DNA of 21,726 nt from Alphaproteobacteria bacterium. Its GTDB lineage: Bacteria; Pseudomonadota; Alphaproteobacteria; Micavibrionales; UBA2020. The stretch covers positions 1-21,726 of the forward strand of contig JAQSWE010000006.1 of NCBI GenBank assembly GCA_029266795.1. Reading direction: 5' to 3'. How positions within the stretch are numbered: position 1 is the first letter of the stretch; every line of letters starts with the position of its first letter. This document shows positions 1 to 6,586 of the stretch, in pieces. A model generated the notes under the pieces. The model was not told the DNA's origin. It saw only the letters and a program-made list of their open reading frames with translations, and ran no database searches. The translations under genes and the position numbers were made by a program.

Positions 1-203
1 GGGCGCCCGATACGCTCGAGGAACTCGGCCCCGATCCCGAAGCCGTGCTGGCCAAGGAAATGAAGGAAAAAGGCATCCAGCCGGAACAGGAAAAAGCGCC
101 GGAAGCTGCGCCTGAAACCCCCGCGCCCACGACCCCCGTTGCACCCGTCACTCCCGCACCGGAAAAACCGGCGGAGAAGCCCGCGGAAGCACCGAAGCCC
201 TAA
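1..203 (+). CDS. C-terminal end of an unidentified protein with a Pro/Ala/Glu/Lys-rich tail (5' partial)
   Basis: An open frame runs in from the left edge (first full codon at base 3) to a TAA at 201-203, giving about 66 residues. The first part (APDTLEELGPDPEAVLAKEM) looks like the end of a folded domain. From about residue 30 it becomes a low-complexity tail of Pro, Ala, Glu, Lys and Thr that ends in PAEAPKP. Such tails are usually disordered linkers or surface extensions. The gene converges on the minus-strand membrane-protein gene and the two stop codons overlap by 4 bases. The domain is not recognised, so no function is proposed. The ending resembles the Lys-Ala-Pro endings of proteins at 9824, 16855 and 19367, but it is less exact. 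Confidence 0.7.
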   Translation, partial: APDTLEELGPDPEAVLAKEMKEKGIQPEQEKAPEAAPETPAPTTPVAPVTPAPEKPAEKPAEAPKP

Positions 204-649
204 ACGCTCTCAGTCTTTATCGTCAATTCCTCGCCAAACAGGCGAAAGCCGAACATGCGCACCTCGTATCGGGGCAGATACGGGTCGGTGTCCAGCACTG
301 TCACGCTCACAAACCATTTCAGCGCCATGATGACCGCGTAAATGGCGGGCATCACCCAGGTCTGCAGCCCCAGCAGCATCAGGCAGAACAGCACGACCGG
401 CACGGCATAGCGCAGGATCGCAACCGTGCTCGGCACTTCAAACGCGCGCCGCAGTCCCGCCTGCGTGCCGCGCAGGAAAACCAGCCGCCAGTCATCGCCC
501 TGCAGCTGCGCATTCAGCGTCGCTGCGTCGGGCGTTGCGGTTGACAGCTTGCCATGCAGCTTGCGCAGCTCCGCGATCATCAGCACATGCTCGCGCTGGT
601 GAAACAGCACGGTCAGGAAAAACAAGGTGATGAAGGCGACGAACTGCAT
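200..649 (-). CDS. Small membrane protein of unknown function at the end of the phage head gene run
   Basis: The product has 149 residues. A hydrophobic segment covers residues 2-17, a polar region with an amphipathic stretch covers about 20-75, and a long hydrophobic region (about 82-117) is long enough for two membrane passes around WVMPAI. The C-terminal 30 residues are polar and probably cytosolic or periplasmic. The ATG at 649 lies 9 bases after the stop of the head-closure gene, so the two are probably co-transcribed. In Rhodobacter capsulatus-type gene transfer agents the tail-terminator gene would come here, and this protein does not resemble one. It may be a host gene next to a truncated phage module, or a module-specific membrane protein. 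I do not recognise a family. Confidence 0.7.
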   Translation of the reverse strand: MQFVAFITLFFLTVLFHQREHVLMIAELRKLHGKLSTATPDAATLNAQLQGDDWRLVFLRGTQAGLRRAFEVPSTVAILRYAVPVVLFCLMLLGLQTWVMPAIYAVIMALKWFVSVTVLDTDPYLPRYEVRMFGFRLFGEELTIKTESV

Positions 650-658
650 GCCCCAAGG

Positions 659-973
659 TTATTTCATTTGCGCGATAATTTCCAGCCACGACTTCCCGCC
701 ATCGGGGTCGCGGATGGAAACGATGTCATAGCGAGCGGCGTCATCGGCGAGGCGCATTTTCGTGGTCACGTCATTCCGGTAATGGATGACGATGCGGCAC
801 GGCGCGGATGAAGTGATTTGCGCATCCTGCAGCATTTCCTGACCGCTTAAATCCGTTATCGCGGCAAACACTTCTGCCACCTCCTGCCATTCGACCGTAA
901 AACCGCCGCCGCCATCGGGCGTCAGCACAGGGGTTTCGATGCGCAAGCGATGCGTCAACTGCCCGATATTCAT
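659..973 (-). CDS. Phage head closure / head-tail adaptor protein (SPP1 gp16 / HK97 gp10 type)
   Basis: The product has 104 residues and the pattern of small head-closure proteins: an N-terminal NIGQLTHRLRIETP, a strand region ending in TVEWQEVAEVFAAI, the segment LSGQEMLQDAQITSSAPCRIVIHYR, and a final DGGKSWLEIIAQMK. In the family, this protein caps the connector ring on the filled capsid and makes the joint to the tail. Length (about 100-115 is usual) and position directly after the connector gene agree, as in gene transfer agent gene 7. The ATG at 973 overlaps the connector stop as ATGA, which indicates translational coupling. The assignment rests on recognised sequence pattern plus order, not on a search. 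Confidence 0.82.
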   Translation of the reverse strand: MNIGQLTHRLRIETPVLTPDGGGGFTVEWQEVAEVFAAITDLSGQEMLQDAQITSSAPCRIVIHYRNDVTTKMRLADDAARYDIVSIRDPDGGKSWLEIIAQMK

Positions 974-1530
974 GACAGCCTCAAGCGGCGATGCGCCGCG
1001 AAGAGCGGAGCCGCGCCCGAATTTCGGATCGCCGTTTCACCCGTATCGCCGCGGTTCATGTAAAGATGCGCAACCAGCCGCTTGATGCCTTCCCGCAGCG
1101 ACGGCGGCACATCATCAGGGGAATCGCCGAAGCCCGCGCTGAATTCAATCTCGATCCCATTCAAGGCCTGCCCCGGCCAAGGCGGCGTGCCGGTCATCCC
1201 GATACGCCCCGGTCTGCCAACGGCATCGACAGTATAGGATGCCGGGGAAAATTCCACCGCATTGCCATCCGCATCATAGACATTGATCGCCGCCACATTC
1301 ACCAGCGGCGGTTTCGGCAGCGACAGCGTGTGTTTCGGCCACTGGTCAAGGTAAAGGCGGCAATCGCGCGTGATGAGCGCAAGGCCGGTATATTCCTCGC
1401 AAATCTGGCGCGCCGCTCTCACCAGCGCCGCAATCGCCTCGTCATTCGCGTCATGCGTGATGCGCAGATGTGCCTTCGCGTCGTCCAACGTCACCGGTTC
1501 TGTTTCCGGCATGTCTTCGATCAGGTTCAT
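970..1530 (-). CDS. Phage head-tail connector protein (gp6-like, phiE125 gp8 family)
   Basis: The product has 186 residues. The N-terminal part (VTLDDAKAHLRITHDANDEA, then alpha-helical IAALVRAARQICEEYTG) is characteristic of the phage gp6 / phiE125 gp8 family. A central strand-rich part with GIEIEFSAGFG follows, and then a helix LREGIKRLVAHLYMNRGD. In this family the protein forms the ring below the portal that joins head to tail. It sits between the capsid-proximal genes and head closure, as gene 6 does in gene transfer agents. The start at 1530 has only an A-rich, poor ribosome-binding site, and a strong terminator-like hairpin lies just upstream, so expression may depend on read-through. 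Confidence 0.85.
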   Translation of the reverse strand: MNLIEDMPETEPVTLDDAKAHLRITHDANDEAIAALVRAARQICEEYTGLALITRDCRLYLDQWPKHTLSLPKPPLVNVAAINVYDADGNAVEFSPASYTVDAVGRPGRIGMTGTPPWPGQALNGIEIEFSAGFGDSPDDVPPSLREGIKRLVAHLYMNRGDTGETAIRNSGAAPLFAAHRRLRLS

Positions 1531-1544
1531 GGCATTTTCTTTCG

Positions 1545-1581
1545 AAAAAAGCGGGGCGGAGTTTTTTTAATGCTCCGCCCC
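1545..1581 (-). terminator. Rho-independent terminator-like hairpin upstream of the connector gene
   Basis: On the minus strand a perfect 9-base-pair stem, GGGGCGGAG (plus 1573-1581) with CTCCGCCCC (plus 1553-1561), encloses an 11-base loop. Two bases later comes a run of six T (plus A-run 1545-1550). This is the classic intrinsic terminator layout. It lies after the stop of the 149-residue protein gene (1589) and ends only 14 bases before the connector start (1530). Most transcripts from the capsid side should therefore stop here, unless read-through or antitermination occurs. Confidence 0.82.
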
Positions 1582-1588
1582 CTTATCA

Positions 1589-2038
1589 TCAGCTATTGGC
1601 AACCGGCAGCGAAGACAGGTTGCCCTTGATCGCCAGCATGGCGATGGGGCCGCCGGTGGAAAGGGAAACGGGCGTCGCCGTTACCTTGACGAAACGTTTG
1701 CCGCCGCGATAGCCGATGGCGTAGCGCTTCTGTTCGTCGCCGCTGCCATCGACCGCCATGAAAATGCCGGAAGAAAGTCCGGTGAAGTTCAGGACGTCGT
1801 CATCCGTGCAGGCGGCATAGGCTGCCGGCGCGCCGGTGCCGTCATCCTCCGCATGTTCGATTTTCAGATCGATGCGGTGCGTGGAATCCAGCGTATCGGC
1901 GATATCGCCCACCAGCACCACGACGGCGAGCGCCTCCGCGCCCTGCATGTCGATATTGCCGGAATTGAGCGCCGATCCCTGCACCGTTTGCGGGCGCAGG
2001 CTTTGCAGGATCGACAGGGTGTTAATCAGGTCGTGCAT
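1589..2038 (-). CDS. Phage structural protein of unknown role, encoded directly after capsid
   Basis: The product has 149 residues, with ATG at 2038. AAGGA ends about 6 bases before that ATG, which decides the start against a TTG 15 bases upstream. The sequence runs MHDLINTLSILQSLRPQTV, then strand-rich segments (ALAVVVLVGDIADTLDSTHRIDLKIEHAEDD), a middle part with VLNFTGLSSGIFMAVDG, and a C-terminal part RYAIGYRGGKRFVKVTATPV. It has no signal peptide or membrane segment, and the small all-beta look fits a virion structural protein. In HK97-like modules this slot often holds a head decoration or stabilising protein, which is a positional inference. It stands alone between two strong stem-loops, so its dosage may be set separately from the genes on either side. 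Confidence 0.78.
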   Translation of the reverse strand: MHDLINTLSILQSLRPQTVQGSALNSGNIDMQGAEALAVVVLVGDIADTLDSTHRIDLKIEHAEDDGTGAPAAYAACTDDDVLNFTGLSSGIFMAVDGSGDEQKRYAIGYRGGKRFVKVTATPVSLSTGGPIAMLAIKGNLSSLPVANS

Positions 2039-2053
2039 ATGTAGTCCTTTCAA

Positions 2054-2128
2054 GAAAGAGAAAATCCGGCACAGGCGGCGCGCGGGGGATCGCGCGCTTC
2101 AGTTGCGGGCTTATATACCTGTGCCGGA
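2054..2128 (-). terminator. Nested stem-loop after capsid: terminator or attenuator
   Basis: Between the capsid stop (2155) and the next start (2038) lies a perfect 11-base inverted repeat, TCCGGCACAGG (2065-2075) with CCTGTGCCGGA (2118-2128). Its 42-base interior holds a second perfect 7-base-pair stem, GCGCGCG (2078-2084) with CGCGCGC (2091-2097), and a 6-base loop. Read on the minus strand, the outer stem is followed by the T-rich TTTTCTCTTTC and then by the ribosome-binding site of the next gene. This suits partial termination that keeps capsid mRNA more abundant than downstream mRNA. Protection of the capsid mRNA 3' end is an alternative. Confidence 0.65.
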
Positions 2129-2154
2129 CCCGGCTTTGCAGCCATTCTGTTGGT

Positions 2155-3441
2155 TTAGGAAGCCGAGAATTTCATCAGCTTGACCGCCTCGAAATTCGTC
2201 ACATCGCCGCCGACGCGTTTGGTCGTGTAGAATTTGACGTAGGGCTTGGCGGTGAAGTTATCGCGCAGGATGCGCACGCCCTGACGATCCACGATCTGGT
2301 ATCCGGCGTTGAAATCGCCGAAAGCAATCGACAGGCTGTTGGCTGCAATCGCCGGCATGTCTTCCGCCTCCACCACGTCAAAGCCCAGCAGCGACCCGCC
2401 CTGTTTCAGCTGGAAATCCGGCTGCCACAGGTAATTATCGTCGCCATCCTTCAGCTTGCGCACGGCGGAAAGGGTCGATCGTTTCATCATGAACACCGCT
2501 TTTTCGCGGTATGCCGATTTCAACGCATAGACAAGGTTGATCAGCGCGTCGCCGGGGTTGGACGATGCAAACGCACCCGCGCCGCCCGATGCGATCTGCT
2601 CGATCACGTTGAAAGTCGATGCCGAGGGCGTACCTGCCGCATAGGTCAAGAAACCGCGCGGCTTGCGCACGCCGTTGCCGTTCACGAAGGCGTCATTTTC
2701 CATGCGGGCGAGGCGTTCGGCGATTTTGCCGGCCAGCCATTCCTCCACATTGAACATCGCATCGTCCAGCAGCTTCTGCGTCGCGCGTGGCTCCGCATAT
2801 TGTTCATGCACGGGAATCCGGTATTCGCCGATCTTGGGCGCGGCGGTTTCCCCGCGTGCTTCTGTCTCGCCGACCCAGCCGGATGTTGCTTCGTTCAGGT
2901 CGTTCACCCCCTCCAGCGCATCCGTGCCGATGGTGATGACATTGGCGACTTGGCGCATCGCCGATGTTTCGCGCACCAGTGTCGCAATGCGGCCCGACAT
3001 ATCGGGCGTGACGGCAAAACCGCCATCGGGGTCCGACCCCGCCGCCAGCGCCTTGATTTCATCCACGCCGGAACCCGCATTGTTCTTGCGGATATAGCTG
3101 CGGAATGCGTTGCGGTATTGGCGGTAGGCATCGACGCCAAAGCCCTGGTCGAGCGCGTGTTTGCGCTCCGTCATGAACTGCTCCGCCTCTTTCCAGTCAT
3201 CGCCTTTCGATGACGGCGCGCGGGATAGCGCCGTTTCCAGCAGGTCGACGCGCTTTTTCGCCGCATCCGCCGCGTCACTCGCGCGGCTGATTTCAGCGTT
3301 CAGGCGGTTCACTTTCATTTCGGTCAGCGGGTCGGCGCTGCCGCGGCGTTCCATTTCGCGGATACGCTGGTCATTCGCTTCCTTGAATTGCTCGAAGGCA
3401 CGGCCCAGGTCATAGACCGCCGTGCGGATATCATTCGTCAT
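2155..3441 (-). CDS. HK97-fold phage major capsid protein with N-terminal scaffold (delta) domain
   Basis: The product has 428 residues. Residues 1 to about 75 are charged and helical, with coiled-coil character (FEQFKEANDQRIREMERRGS, then LNAEISRASDAADAAKK). This is the delta domain that acts as an internal scaffold and is normally cut off by the prohead protease. The HK97 fold follows, with family-typical segments DPDGGFAVTPDMSGRI, SGWVGETEARGET, FVNGNGVRKPRGFL, FMMKRSTLSAVRKLKD, LWQP, and LLGFDVVEAEDMP leading to FGDFNAGYQIVDRQGVRI near the end. Length fits an uncut capsid precursor. AAAGGA stands 7 bases before the ATG at 3441. The protease gene ends 16 bases upstream, the usual arrangement. 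No frameshift or missing core segment is seen, so the gene appears intact. Confidence 0.95.
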   Translation of the reverse strand: MTNDIRTAVYDLGRAFEQFKEANDQRIREMERRGSADPLTEMKVNRLNAEISRASDAADAAKKRVDLLETALSRAPSSKGDDWKEAEQFMTERKHALDQGFGVDAYRQYRNAFRSYIRKNNAGSGVDEIKALAAGSDPDGGFAVTPDMSGRIATLVRETSAMRQVANVITIGTDALEGVNDLNEATSGWVGETEARGETAAPKIGEYRIPVHEQYAEPRATQKLLDDAMFNVEEWLAGKIAERLARMENDAFVNGNGVRKPRGFLTYAAGTPSASTFNVIEQIASGGAGAFASSNPGDALINLVYALKSAYREKAVFMMKRSTLSAVRKLKDGDDNYLWQPDFQLKQGGSLLGFDVVEAEDMPAIAANSLSIAFGDFNAGYQIVDRQGVRILRDNFTAKPYVKFYTTKRVGGDVTNFEAVKLMKFSAS

Positions 3442-3456
3442 GTTGTTTCCTTTGGT

Positions 3457-4122
3457 TTAAGTGAGGTTTCGGATGGTATCGGCAAGCCCCTGCAACAGGG
3501 CCGCAGTATCGTCTTCCCCCTCGCACGCATCGCGCGGCGAGAGGGATTTGTAGCCGTGGGAGATAAATCCCTTGGCCTGCTTCCGGCTCATGCCTGCATC
3601 GCGCAGCAAAGCCTCGAATTCTTTTTGCGTCGGCACATCACCCGCCTGCAGCGCCGATTTCACGCGGCGCACCCGCGCCATGTCGTTGGCGGGGAATGTC
3701 ACCATGGAAATTTCCACGAGGTCGAGCTGCGTCAGGATGCGCGCGCCGCTGCCGTCGTCGCGGTGCGATCCCTTCGTGCGATAGCCGATGGACAATCCCG
3801 TCACGACGTTTTCGCGTAAGAGTCGGTATGCTTCGCGTGCGCGGGGAATCTCGGCCACGAATAATTCGCCCTTTACGTACAACCCGTGTTCATCCTCCCG
3901 CATCTCCCGCCAGACACCGATCGGCTGGCGCGGATCGTGCTGCCACAGCAGCGGCGGCAGGCGTCCTTCATCGTTGAAGACCTTCAAACTGTCGCGAAAC
4001 GCGCCCGGCAGAATGCGGTCGTTCACGCTGTCGGTCACGCCGAAAACCGAGGCGTAACCTTCGAAGACCCCTGTTTCGGCAAGGAATTTCAGCTCGAACG
4101 GCGTTTCGAATTGGGGCAGCAT
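3457..4122 (-). CDS. HK97-family prohead maturation protease (peptidase S78)
   Basis: The product has 221 residues. The N-terminal part shows the family pattern FEGYASVFGVTDSVNDRILPGAF. His62 in LLWQHDPRQPIG is the expected catalytic histidine, and Ser111 in VTGLSIGY is the expected nucleophile. The segment LVEISMVTFPAN follows about 25 residues later, as usual. The enzyme cleaves the scaffold domain of the capsid protein during prohead maturation. The C-terminal 60 residues hold a helical, charged region (VPTQKEFEALLRDAGMSRKQAK) common in phage proteases. AAAGGA precedes the ATG at 4122 by 8 bases. Instead of following portal directly, the gene is separated from it by two genes on the opposite strand. 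Confidence 0.93.
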   Translation of the reverse strand: MLPQFETPFELKFLAETGVFEGYASVFGVTDSVNDRILPGAFRDSLKVFNDEGRLPPLLWQHDPRQPIGVWREMREDEHGLYVKGELFVAEIPRAREAYRLLRENVVTGLSIGYRTKGSHRDDGSGARILTQLDLVEISMVTFPANDMARVRRVKSALQAGDVPTQKEFEALLRDAGMSRKQAKGFISHGYKSLSPRDACEGEDDTAALLQGLADTIRNLT

Positions 4123-4133
4123 TGTTATTTCCT

Positions 4134-4148
4134 TTCGTAATTCACGAA
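4134..4148. promoter_or_regulatory. Small inverted repeat between the protease gene and the plus-strand insert
   Basis: TTCGT and ACGAA form 5-base arms around a 5-base centre in the divergent spacer. The site is within 30 bases upstream of the protease start and about 25 bases before the TTGACA box of the plus-strand gene. It could be an operator for either direction, but short arms like these also occur by chance. Confidence 0.2.
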
Positions 4149-4173
4149 GTGATTGGTGTTAACTGTTATTGTT

Positions 4174-4201
4174 TTGACAAATGCGAGGCGAATCCCATAA
4201 C
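4174..4201 (+). promoter_or_regulatory. Sigma70-type promoter for the inserted plus-strand genes
   Basis: A perfect -35 box, TTGACA at 4174-4179, is followed after 16 bases by CATAAC at 4196-4201 (4 of 6 matches to TATAAT, with the central ATAA). The site lies in the spacer between the protease gene (minus) and the first inserted gene (plus). An ATG at 4181 falls inside this promoter, which is the main reason for placing that gene's start further downstream. Confidence 0.45.
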
Positions 4202-4234
4202 CTTGAAAGGTCATCAATCACTAGGCAGGTTCAT

Positions 4235-4891
4235 TTGTTCAATCGCTTGAGCAGTTGGTTCGATAACTTCTACGACACGATCAAGGCGGGGTACTACACC
4301 CCCGCAGCCCCTCATAAAATCGACGACGACAGCGAACTGCCGCGCAAGCCTTGGGTCACCACGGCGCTCGGCGCGCTCGGCCTGTCATCGGCGCTGGCAT
4401 CGAACACCGTCATCGACATGATGATCGGCGCGTCGCTCATCGGCGTCGCCGCCGGCATGGGCCTTGCGGGCATCACCGGCTTTGCGCTGCTGGGCGCGCT
4501 GTACCTGCATTCCAAAAAGACCGGCGCGGAAAAAATCGCCGAAACCAATATGGCGGGGCAGAAAGTGGCCGGCAGCCGCGCCGACCTCTACACGCTCCAC
4601 ACCGCGCAGAAAAAAATCATCAGCCTCACCGCGTCCTTCAGCGAAGTCGCAGGCCCCGCCGTCATCAATGCCGAAGTGCAGGACATCATTGCCGACAGCA
4701 AAGCGGCCCGCGAGCGTGTGCAGGTGCTCGACCATGGCAGCGCGCCCGCCAGTAAAACGTCATATGAATTCGTCCGCCCCGTCGTGCAATTCGCCGATGC
4801 CGCGATGATGGGGATACCGGCGGAATCACCCGCGCCCCAGCATCGCCGCCATGTGCGAGCGCATCGCCAATCGCAGCCGGCGCATGCCTAA
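4235..4891 (+). CDS. Membrane-associated cargo protein of unknown function inside the head operon
   Basis: From a TTG at 4235 the product has 218 residues. The same frame is open from an ATG at 4181, but that codon has no ribosome-binding site and lies between the putative -35 and -10 boxes, whereas AGG stands 5 bases before the TTG. The sequence has a short aromatic N-terminus, a charged segment (HKIDDDSELPRKPW), then a long hydrophobic, Gly/Ala-rich region at about residues 41-91 that could form two membrane helices, then a helical region. Residues 126-165 (KKI..LTASF, then V.A.V...I) match a block in the next gene's product. The end is basic and His/Gln-rich. The gene lies on the strand opposite to the head genes. 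No known family is recognised. Confidence 0.7.
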   Translation: MFNRLSSWFDNFYDTIKAGYYTPAAPHKIDDDSELPRKPWVTTALGALGLSSALASNTVIDMMIGASLIGVAAGMGLAGITGFALLGALYLHSKKTGAEKIAETNMAGQKVAGSRADLYTLHTAQKKIISLTASFSEVAGPAVINAEVQDIIADSKAARERVQVLDHGSAPASKTSYEFVRPVVQFADAAMMGIPAESPAPQHRRHVRAHRQSQPAHA

Positions 4892-4924
4892 GCAGTTGTT
4901 TCTAAACGCCGCAGCCTGTTTTTA

Positions 4925-4975
4925 TTGACTTTTATCCTCTATATATTATGGTATATCCGCAATTCTAGAGCGGAG
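4925..4975 (+). promoter_or_regulatory. Promoter-like AT-rich region and ribosome-binding site for the second inserted gene
   Basis: TTGACT at 4925-4930 is followed by an AT-rich run (TATATATTATGGTATAT, about 4940-4956) with several TATAAT-like hexamers, of which TATGGT at 4947 has a 16-base spacing. GGAG at 4972-4975 stands 7 bases before the ATG at 4983. The second inserted gene therefore seems to have its own promoter, although no single -10 box can be fixed by eye. Confidence 0.45.
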
Positions 4976-4982
4976 CGAAAAC

Positions 4983-5381
4983 ATGTCCTTCATCGACTGG
5001 ATCACCGGCACCAGCAACCAGCTGACCCATGAAAAGCACAAGGCGATTTTGTCCGGTGACGAAAACGCCATCGCTGCGCTCAAGAAAATGGACAAAAAAA
5101 TCGGCAAACTCACCGCATCGTTCAACGGCGTCGGCCGCGTGCCGCCCGAAGTGACCGCCCAGGTCGAGGCGCTCATCAAGGAAAATGCCGTTGCGATTTC
5201 GAAAGTCTCCGCCGTCGCGCCCTATGAAGAAAACCGCACCGAACGCATCGGCTCGTTCATCCGCAACGAAGACCCCGTGACATCCCAACCTATCGACTGG
5301 CTCGAATACGAAAACGTGTTCCGGTCAAACGCGGGCGTCCGTATCGAACAGCGCGTCGCGCAGTTCAAAGTGGGGCGTTAA
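4983..5381 (+). CDS. Small soluble cargo protein sharing a block with its neighbour; function unknown
   Basis: The product has 132 residues, starting MSFIDWITGTSNQL, with no signal peptide or membrane segment. It is charged and probably helical over residues 15-75. The block at 38-75 (KKIGKLTASFNGV, then VTAQVEALI....A..KV) aligns with residues 126-165 of the preceding gene's product with one gap, so the two genes probably share a domain by duplication or fusion. The C-terminal part contains WLEYENVF and ends in RVAQFKVGR. Its 3' end overlaps the 3' end of the portal gene by 17 bases on the other strand. It has a clear start signal (GGAG, 7 bases). With its own promoter-like region it behaves like a phage moron. 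Function is unknown. Confidence 0.75.
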   Translation: MSFIDWITGTSNQLTHEKHKAILSGDENAIAALKKMDKKIGKLTASFNGVGRVPPEVTAQVEALIKENAVAISKVSAVAPYEENRTERIGSFIRNEDPVTSQPIDWLEYENVFRSNAGVRIEQRVAQFKVGR

Positions 5382-6567
5382 TCACGTCGCCACCCTCCAG
5401 CGGTGACATACCCAAGGCCTGACGTTTCTCGTTCACCGTCATGAAATCGCAAGCGGCCAGCCTCGACCATGTTTTCTCGCGGCGCGGGGCGAGGGCTTCA
5501 ATCGCATCGGCGTCATAGCCAATCGAAATATCATCGCTAAAACGGGGCGACAGCCAGTTGTTCAGCGCATCCCGCATATGATCCAGCAGCGGCAGCACCG
5601 CGTCGTCAAACAGCGCCAATCGCGCCTGCTCGAAATTCGCAAAGGTCAGCGATCCTTCGATGCCGATCAGCTGCGGTGGCACGTGGAAGGCGAGCGCGAT
5701 TTCGCGCGCCGATACATCCTTGCCCGCCAGCCAGTCCATGTCTTTGGGCGAGAGCCCCATCTCCCGCCAGTCGAGCCCGCCCTCCAGCACCATCGGGCGT
5801 CCGGCATTGCCGCTCCCTGAAAAATACTGTTCGATCTCCGCTTTCAATGTATCGCGCTGCTCGCCTGTCAGTGTATCCAATGCCTCCGGATGCGCAGGTT
5901 TATAAACTAATGCGCCAGACGGTCGGCCGGAAGATTGCAGCAGGGCCGCATTCCATTTCGCCGCTTCGTTATGCTGGTCGATGGAAAAGGCGGCAGCCTC
6001 CATCGGGCTCATGCCGTACCAGTCATCCAGCGGGTGGAATGATTTGACATGCAGGACTTGGCTTTGCCCTGTCAGCGCATCGGCGGCGTAGTCGAATGTC
6101 GTACCGTTGACTTGGTAACGGTAGGCGATGGGAAATCCCGCACCGCCCGGCACGATTCTCATTCTATCGGGCCGCAGCGTCCACAATTCTAGCGGCTCGC
6201 CATTCTTCGGCCCCGCCGCCTCGATATAGCTGTTGCCCGCGATCAGGTAAAAGGCGAACACCGTTTCAAACAGGGCGGCACCACCCTGCGACGGGTTCGG
6301 TTTGTTCAGCAAATCGATCAGCGGATGTTCATGCAGCCGCTCGCGGGATGCGCCCTTGCCGCGAAACACAACCCACGGCACGCCCGCCGCATTGCGGCTG
6401 ACCAGCGAAATGCAGCGATAGGCCACCACGTTTTTTTGGTAACCTTCCATCGCCAGCTGGTCATACTGCCGCGGCGTAAACTTCGCCTCCCGTACGCCGA
6501 ACGGCACCAGCAGTTTCGCCGATGCCGATGTTTTCACTTCCTTGCGGAAGGGATTTTTGAATTTCAT
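5365..6567 (-). CDS. Phage portal protein (HK97 family)
   Basis: The product has 400 residues from the ATG at 6567, where AGGAG stands 5 bases upstream; a longer open frame to 6624 runs into the terminase gene and lacks such a site. Family features in order are YQKNVVAYRCISLVSRNAAGVPW near residues 43-65, LLNKPNPSQGG, FYLIAGNSYIEA, LWTLRPDRM, VLHVKSFHPLDDWYGMSPMEAA, FSGSGNAGRPMVLEGGLDW, and AFHVPPQLIGIEG. Portal proteins form the dodecameric ring through which DNA is packaged and leaves. The gene follows large terminase after a 19-base spacer. Length is normal and there is no sign of decay. Downstream, the plus-strand insert separates it from the protease gene. Confidence 0.94.
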   Translation of the reverse strand: MKFKNPFRKEVKTSASAKLLVPFGVREAKFTPRQYDQLAMEGYQKNVVAYRCISLVSRNAAGVPWVVFRGKGASRERLHEHPLIDLLNKPNPSQGGAALFETVFAFYLIAGNSYIEAAGPKNGEPLELWTLRPDRMRIVPGGAGFPIAYRYQVNGTTFDYAADALTGQSQVLHVKSFHPLDDWYGMSPMEAAAFSIDQHNEAAKWNAALLQSSGRPSGALVYKPAHPEALDTLTGEQRDTLKAEIEQYFSGSGNAGRPMVLEGGLDWREMGLSPKDMDWLAGKDVSAREIALAFHVPPQLIGIEGSLTFANFEQARLALFDDAVLPLLDHMRDALNNWLSPRFSDDISIGYDADAIEALAPRREKTWSRLAACDFMTVNEKRQALGMSPLEGGDVINAPL

Positions 6568-6586
6568 GATCGCTCCTGTAAAAAAC

